A stretch of 64,000 nt of DNA from NCBI GenBank assembly GCA_963070105.1, contig OY718808.1, positions 9,591,398 to 9,655,397 on the forward strand, given 5' to 3'. Numbering within the stretch: position 1 is the first letter of the stretch; every line of letters starts with the position of its first letter. Position numbers and translations under genes: made by a program. The notes beneath the pieces were generated by a model. The model was not told where the DNA came from. It saw only the letters and a list, made by a program, of their open reading frames with translations, and made no database searches. Source of the DNA: Litomosoides sigmodontis (lineage: Eukaryota; Nematoda; Chromadorea; Rhabditida; Onchocercidae). This document shows positions 50,922 to 64,000 of the stretch, piece by piece.

Positions 50922-52141
50922 CTATTCAAATCCTTCTGAATCTCTTTCAGTCGTTAAATCGTGCAGCCGTCGTTCGACAATCCCAGCAGCCCGCCCCAAC
51001 AACGATTCTTGTCGTAACATAGCTTGATCATAATCTCTTAAATCCTAAAATACGTATAAGCAAAGACTTTATCGTATTAGGGATTTCACTAAAGATATTA
51101 TTACTTGACTTTAAAAAAAACCCAGAATCCTTGTCAAGAAAACGCACCTCAGCAAGAGCTTCATCAGGGTGCGTTAGACGCCATTCAAGACCCACTCGAG
51201 CAAATTCACGAGTTAAATCATGACAAGAATCTTTTAACTGAAAAAAAAATCATTTTTATGGCCGAAAGTTCCATCATTAAATACAATACAAGCACGCCAT
51301 AACACAAACTACATTATTAAACATGATGCTGCCATCACCGAAAGAATCGCAAATCACGTAAGCAATATTGGAAGTAGTAAACCAAATCATTAACATTAAG
51401 CAGAGCTTATCAGAATGAAACCAACCTGACGAACTGCACATTCCGCAACTTCTTTGATATGCTCCAGCGTTGGAGGTAAATAACCTGTTCGCGCTGATAA
51501 ATCACTAATCAGTTGCATCCAGGATGCATGCAAATTTGTTACAGCTTGTCCCAATGGCGTATCGGGTACACCGTTAGCAAGCACGTTGTTTAAACTATCA
51601 TTTCCTTCCTGAAAAAAAAAGTCCCATTAGATGAGTAACTAAGTATCCAACTTTCAATGATTCTCCATTTGCTTCTCGTTTAGAATGCTTTATTCCTTGT
51701 CTTTTTATTTTTCCTGTCAATACGCTTCATAAAAAAGATTGAAGTTCTCTATTTCGTAAAACGCTTTACATGGATGATGAAATGGAATGTGAATATGACA
51801 AAATGTATTGCCTCCACTGGACTGCACACATTGTAAATGTCTACGAAACATGCTTATCATCGCCTACATCTGAATATGCACAGCACCAGCTAAATTTAAG
51901 CAGCTTTTGTTACTAATATACGAGTAACAGACCGCATATAGATATGTAGATGAATCAGTATTATTAGCATAACTAAGTATTCCAATTCAAATCACAGAGC
52001 CTATACGCTCGATTTCACTCCATAAAACTTTGTAAAATATACCAAATCTAGTGCAGTTGATGAGCCATCATCACCGCTCAGAACCAGTTGCTTCAAATGT
52101 GGCATACGATCAACACTTCCGTTATCTTGAGAACTGTTCAT
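50922..52141 (-). CDS. Probable Mediator subunit 28 (MED28-like) helical protein
   Basis: Exons (minus): 52141-52043, 51608-51426, 51237-51148 and 51044-50922, all phase 0, with acceptors TTTTTTTCAG, TTTTCAG and TATTTTAG, giving 164 residues. The body is helical: a motif with NLHASWMQLISDL, a long helix (LEHIKEVAECAVRQLKDSCH), then WRLTHPDEALAEDLRDYDQAML and a last helix. The order and spacing resemble metazoan MED28, including the 'KPEQxIxEDVxEL' region before the final coiled coil. This assignment is from remembered family pattern, not an alignment. MED28 is a head-module-associated subunit of Mediator that contacts RNA polymerase II machinery. The ATG is preceded by an acceptor at 52163, which could be a trans-splice site. 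The gene lies 0.9 kb upstream of CLASRP on the same strand. Confidence 0.55.
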
Positions 52142-52162
52142 GAATTCGGATGATTTCTGCAA

Positions 52163-53208
52163 CTGTAATGTCTCCTTTATAAAAATACCAAATTATTAGG
52201 TATAATAAGATGAAAACACAATTATCGCAGGCAATTTGCAACACAGTCGACAAACCCCATTTATATGTTATCATGAATCCGGACCTCTACGAGACGCACG
52301 AATTAAGAAGTTATGAACTGTTCAATGTAACCTAAATTGCGCAGTAAAATGAAAAACTATTCCAAACATGTCCCAACCCCAACCCCAACTCGCACACACA
52401 CACACACACACATATCAATTCAACCACTCTAGACTACTCTTTCAAAGACATGATCGAAATTTACTTCAGAGGAGAAACTTCTACCGAATTTCCAGTACGT
52501 CGAGCACTACCTAGACCAACCAGCTTACGGGAAACCATAAAGACAACTAACTGAGTGAATAAACATCAGGTACGTAAAGTTTTGTCCGCTTAACAATACG
52601 AAAAGTAAGCAGATTTTCGTCCTGAAACGCATCGATTTAGAAGCAGCTGTATTTTTGAGTTTTACAATTCTTATAGAAAAATGTTTGAATTTTTTAAACT
52701 TTTTCATCCGCTTGCCCTTTTGTTGCCTTGATATGCCCTATTTTTCTGAACTTGGTTATTTTCGAGATTTGTTTTTCCCTTTTTAACTTTTGTAACAAGA
52801 TTTTTTGAATTTTTTCAAAGCTTTTCAATTGGCTTTTTCTTTTAATTTAACAGTGAGAAATTGTATCTTGCTTCTCCGTACTTCTGCAAAAAAATAAATT
52901 TCAACTTGTTCCGCAAAATATTTCAAAATTATTACTTTACAAAATGAACTTTCTGTTCAATAGTTCTATATTCAATCACAAATATGAAGTGCTTTAAAAG
53001 AAAATTACTTCTGTAAATGTGTTATACTGCGGTAATTTCTAGACATAACTTTATTTCTTGATAAAGCTGCATTAAGTATTCAGGTGCAAACAACATATGT
53101 AGTTCCATTCCAGGTCTCTCCTCTATCAGGCAACGAGTGCGTTCATTCTATTCGAATTGCCAACACTCCGTACAGTAAAAGGAAGCAAACATAAAGGCTA
53201 TTAGAACC
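52163..53208. other. Upstream region, nothing recognised
   Basis: AT-rich, with a C-rich patch and a (CA)n run at 52389-52411. No exon is supported on either strand. Confidence 0.5.
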
Positions 53209-53325
53209 ATGACCAATTATGAAAGTCCGAGGAATGGCAATAATTATGGTAGCAGCATTTATCATCAGCGCCTCTTCCTTCTCAACAACAACCTATCATT
53301 ATATTCGTCCAACTGGAACAATCCG
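53209..53325 (+). CDS. Candidate isolated first exon
   Basis: ATG at 53209, 39 codons in phase 0 and a consensus donor GTAAGT. The peptide is Asn/Ser-rich (YESPRNGNNYGSSIYHQRL). A second ATG at 53236 in another frame gives a signal-peptide-like MAIIMVAAFIISASS that also runs to the donor, so the frame is undecided. It could be a 5' exon of the downstream 7TM gene or of a separate gene; its phase does not join directly to the exon at 56308. Confidence 0.3.
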
Positions 53326-55157
53326 GTAAGTGCTCACATCTTATCCTTTCTTCATTTCTCTTATCAATTTAACATTTCCAGTTAATTGTTAACAAAAACA
53401 ATGAGCGAATTTGCTCACAACTTGTCATTATCATATCATCAAACCTACTTATATTTGAATATTTCTGTCATTGGAAGCAAAAAAAAGAACGCTTGAAAAT
53501 TGAAGTGCTGAAAGATGGCGATGGCGCTACTATATAGCCTGCTGGTTGTGGTGGAAAACGTCGGTGATGATCACCTAGATGTGATGATTTAATGAATGGC
53601 AGAAAGGTTGCCAAGCTGGCTAATGGAAATAAATTAATTTTAGCGTCCCTTTTCTTAGCTTCATGTCATAACAACAATAATTAAAGTTGTGTCTTACTGC
53701 TACCAATCGATTTTCCCTTCTTGTGTTGCCATTGCATTCTGCAGTTGTTTGCTAATTGAATTGTCTTCAAAGGCAGTAAGCATTATGCTTCTAGCAGGTT
53801 AGTAATACTTTAATGGATTTATTCATAGATACGAATGTGATTGCTTGCTGTGAAAAGGAATACAACAGGTAGACATATTTTGGAGTAGATTAAGCATAGC
53901 TTAATAACGTTTGACGTTTTAATGTTTTTTTTTCATGCTGTGTGCGACACCGTTCTCCTTTCCTACATTTTAATCACTTTTCATTTTCCAGCAAGAACTT
54001 CATCATCATATTACGTCTTGAATTGTGCGCTGTTCTAACATTTATTCCAAAGTACTAGAAAAAAACAATTCCATTTTCAGAAATTACAACGGACACATGA
54101 AAAGCGTTTAAGCGTAGAAAATGTTTCAGTACGCGTTAATTGATGTTTCACCTTACAGACAGATACATTAGGGTCCATGTGTAAGATCGGGAGAGAATTT
54201 TCATGTGGCGCTTCTTCCAATTAATACAAAATTGATGCTTCATATATTTCTGAAAAATATCTATGAGAAGAGAATCGCTTTTGATAAATGAAGTATTAAC
54301 CATTATGTTGATTATAAATTAAAGTTTATTCCAAAATTTGAATATCTTAATTAATTTTGCATGTCAAGAAATAGTTACTACTTTTTGCATGGATTTTCTA
54401 CTGAGCGGTAGTTATCTGAAGCAGAGAAAATTTCATCCACTTTCAATCGGGTGTTAATAATTTGACAGGTCCATATTACTTAAATGATTGTGGTCACATT
54501 TATTATTACATTCTTACAGAGCAAAAAATTAAATTGCAGTTATTTTATAGGCAGTTTGCACTTTTCAAGAACTGTGGAACTTTCAAAAATATAAACCTTT
54601 GTGACACTTTTTCTTTCGTATCTCAGTTATTTGCTATTTATTGATAACTTTTTCTTTCGTATCATACTATAACCAACACATTTTTTTTCCTTTTTCACAT
54701 TTAAAATATGTGCTAAAACATCGTTATCAATAAATTTCGTTTTCAGTCTAACTCAAAGGGTAATTAGAATCATAGCAATATAACTGAGAAAGTGTCTGAA
54801 ATTAAATAATAGAAGGAAAGTGGTGAAAGCATAACTTCGACATAGAGAATATACGGGAAATGTTTAGATCAGATAATATAGATACGATCAATACATATTA
54901 ACTAACTTCATTTGTTGAACAACTTAATAAAATACATTTTATTACCTAACATTGTCCATAAAATGTTCCGACTTTCTGTTTTAAAATACACTTCATCATA
55001 TGTCACCGATGAAGTAAATCAGTTATTGCTATTTTATACGATTGTTCAGTGATGTATTTAGTTTCAGTTTTATTCATAAAATTGCTTAAATACTGTTTTT
55101 TTCAAGAGTTTCTAAGCGTCCAAAACAACAGTAACAACATAATAAAGTTAATAATAG
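53326..55157. other. Intergenic, nothing recognised
   Basis: AT-rich sequence with short open frames lacking splice support. Confidence 0.5.
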
Positions 55158-61025
<5,868 letters not shown>

Positions 61026-64000
61026 AAATAAAATAAGGATCTGCGATTGATTTCTAAGTAAATGTGTACGTGTAGATGATCAGTTATGATCCAATATCAC
61101 CGATATTATAATCACAATAACGTAGAAGTCACGAGAAGCAGGTCGAAATGAGTTTACACTTCATAGTTGAGTGGCAATGCCGTTATCCCTCAACGTTTTC
61201 AGAAAAGGCACAATGATAGCGCTATGGCGTTTATTTTGTTGCCACAATAAGAAAACCAACGTTGTTGCGATGAGTGTTATTTATGAATGAATTTTATTTT
61301 AAAAAATGTGCAACAATTATCAATATATTCAACAGTAATGCTTGGTAATGCCTTTATTGATTGATTTAAGTGCTAGCGCCTTTCATCTCCAATTTCTTTT
61401 GATATAAATAAAAATATTGAAATACTGTAGCGCATTTTCCCGTCGCCTTAATGAGCAGTAATTCTTGACTGCTCTCCTGGACTTACGTGACTGTAAGTCT
61501 AAGGTAACAACAGATTAGCGCATGTACATATTGCATATACAAACTTTAATTCAGTAAGTTACCTATTCAGTACATTTGTGTACTTACAGCCTTTCATTCA
61601 ATCATTTGCCTAATAATAAGGCTGTATATAAATGGCAATACTATCAAATCAATTTCATTGATCAATTAACGACAGAACAATAATAGCAATAATAATAAAG
61701 ATAAAAATAATCTATGATCACCCAAAACGGATTTTCATAAAATTTCTTAAAAGGCTTATAAAACAGTAAAACCTTACAGGGAACGCAAAAATCGAATGCA
61801 TTATCGGAAACAGGAATGTGACTGGAATTCTTTGAATTCTTCAAAAAATATATAGTCACAATTCTCATGAAAATATTGTAAACTGTTCTTGCTTAACAAT
61901 GCCCATTACCGCACAACAGGAATTTTTTTTAACTTTCTTAAATTTTTTAAACAAAAACCGTCAATTACACAAAGGGAACGTGTCTTTATGCATTGATAAC
62001 TTAAAAAAAGACAAATTCGTCATAAGGTGAATAACTGATTTTGTGATACCGAATGTTTGCACAGCATAAATTACCACTTGTTTCGCGAGGGAACTGTGGA
62101 AACGATCGATAGTTGGATGAGCGCGTATTTTGAAATATGTCGAACTTAAAGTTTTAAGTTACATTGTACTGCAACACTTTGAATAAGGCAGTTGCTGCCA
62201 ACATGAAAGGTTCCCACCCTTTAGGGTGAGTGATGACATTTTGTCTTCATCACTTAAATTATAATATGCAATTATTTTCTCGTCTCCTGTGTCATTTTTA
62301 AGTTCATTTCTCAGTATGTGTATGTAATTCTTTCGGCAGCTTTTTCTCTCTTTTTGTGAAATTGTGTATAATTTCTGAATGATATAATTTAATACAACCC
62401 CTCCCAACGATTCATACTGTTTTTAAATTATTCCATTGAAATTAACACTAAAATTTGTGACAATTGATGGTGAAAAGCTTGATTGGAGAACAAAATGTAT
62501 TGGCTTTTCATACGTAATTAGAGCTTCGTTACAGAGCTTTGTTACGTTATATATGTAAAGATAGTCCCGTCGAACTGTACTTAGTAGCAGATTTCCTAAA
62601 AGTTTTTTAGTTTTTCCTCTAAATAAATTTGAAACACACAATCTAATTAGGACAGCATTAATAATTTACTCATTTTATGCTTTTCAAAGAATGGAGTGAA
62701 TAAAATGTTGATTGCTTATGCTGTATTGTTGGATCACTTCTTACTTCAGCAATTAGTTAGTCTTATCGTGATTGATAACCACTTACTCCACACTGCTCAT
62801 TTAACCCATTATGCATTACCTTAAATCAACAAAAGATATCGAACAGACTTTGTAATCATCACAAGGTAGTCATTATTTAGATACATTAACGGTAGTGATT
62901 AATGATTGATTGACTTCGTAAAATTATTCTCAAGACATTACAACATTCTTTTCGAAATTTGCGAATTGAAATACTTTGAACCAAATATACCACGGATAAA
63001 ATCGCATGAAACAATGCTATCACCTAAGGAATTCTCAAAACCATCAAACAACGACAGATGCAAATTATTTCGAATTGATGAATAGTAAAATTTAAAACTT
63101 TCTGTGAACATTGAATAATGAAATAAAACAATAATACACCAACATTCAACAATGAAACTGGTATAAAAACATAACAAAATTTGAATGGACTGCGGAAAAG
63201 TTCTTGAAACATAAAACTTCAAAGTAAACCCTTTTCCCCAACAATAAAAAAAGTAAAAGTAAATTCATCTAAGAGAAACAAATGCTATTTACAAACGAAA
63301 ATGAACCAACCAACTTTAACTAAGGAAAATCTAAACACTCAGCCCATTACACAAAAAAATTGTTGTATGAACTTTGTATGAAAAACTCCCCTGAAAATAA
63401 CTTCTGAAGACGAAAGTGAAAAAATATGAATGAACAGATAAAAATAGATACAATAGCTATTTAAAATGACAGCTCGATAAACCGATTATAATTTTGAAAT
63501 CAACAACGGCTTTCAAATAACTAATAATTTAATAATGAAATAGAAAAATTCAAATTTGAACGATGATATCGATTCGCTGCTTTATTAGAGTATGTTTGTG
63601 AATCATGGTTTCTTATGGAGTTTTCAAATATTTTACCCGGAAATTTGTTGAATCAGAATTTTTTAAACTTAAAATGACAGTTCTAACGAAGCCGTTCTGA
63701 TGCTTACACATCACACATAACTGGTTGCATTAATGTGTAGTTATGAAATATCGGAACAAAATATCGAAAAATATCGGAACGAAAAATATCGGAACGCTTG
63801 CAACAATAAGAACTAACCATTCCACTGTTATAAAAAATAATTTAAAGTACACATACACACGCACATACACACACACACACGCACACACACACGTACATAC
63901 ATGTGCACGCATATATAAAACATATGACAAATGGAACTAAAAACATTCAGCGCGTTATAAAAATTGCTAAAAATATTTTAAAACGACGATTCATAACTAT
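61026..64000. other. 3' flank, nothing recognised
   Basis: AT-rich. Open frames on both strands are short or hydrophobic with no splice chain. A minus-strand frame at 62407-62159 (containing YYNLSDEDKMSSLTLKGG) looks slightly protein-like but has no supporting context. Confidence 0.5.
63849..63912. repeat. (CA)n microsatellite with CG/TA interruptions
   Basis: CA dinucleotide run of about 55 bp with scattered G and T substitutions. The Cys/Val and Thr/His frames over it are artefacts. Confidence 0.92.

Overview
The window looks like nuclear DNA from a nematode. It is AT-rich, with short exons, introns of about 50 bp to several kb, splice acceptors mostly of the TTTCAG type, and many simple repeats. 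Gene content agrees: a CHW-1/Wrch-type Rho GTPase, an SLC52 riboflavin transporter, a serpentine-type 7TM receptor, and a Regnase-like NYN nuclease. The species cannot be named; the long introns suggest a parasitic rather than a Caenorhabditis-like genome (inference). There is no CRISPR array, phage, intact transposon or bacterial-style operon. Gene models were built by hand from splice signals, reading phase and family motifs. For most genes every exon junction keeps the frame.

Layout. 1-6.9 kb: no convincing gene. 6.9-7.6 kb: a candidate small three-exon gene (+). 9.2-9.5 kb: 3' exons of an unidentified gene (-). 11.0-13.3 kb: CHW-1-like GTPase (-). 15.1-27.1 kb: FAM161-like centrosome/cilium protein (+), with a firm core from 20.3 kb and tentative upstream exons. 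28.4-31.2 kb: a small unknown protein followed 141 bp later by a PGAP2-like GPI-anchor factor (+), operon-like in spacing. 31.5 kb: tRNA-Leu(UAG) (-). 32.4-32.8 kb: ATP synthase subunit e (-). 35.0-38.5 kb: riboflavin transporter (-). 40.2-43.1 kb: Regnase/ZC3H12-like NYN ribonuclease without a visible CCCH finger (+). 43.6-50.0 kb: CLASRP splicing factor (-). 50.9-52.1 kb: MED28-like Mediator subunit (-), just upstream of CLASRP on the same strand. 53-56 kb: repeat-rich, with a ~0.7 kb TAA array. 56.3-61.0 kb: 7TM receptor (+) whose last intron carries a ~1.2 kb GATA array. 61-64 kb: no convincing gene.

The genes do not form one pathway; they are mostly housekeeping functions (respiration, vitamin uptake, splicing, transcription, GPI-anchor remodelling) with signalling and RNA-decay genes between them. 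The most interesting points are the GTPase, which departs from consensus at both catalytic positions (Gly12- and Gln61-equivalents) and lacks a lipidation tail; the NYN nuclease, which keeps catalytic acids and a Regnase-like C-terminal helical segment but no zinc finger; the FAM161 homologue with its acidic tail; two possible operons; and the large tetranucleotide array with an internal 13-bp higher-order repeat.
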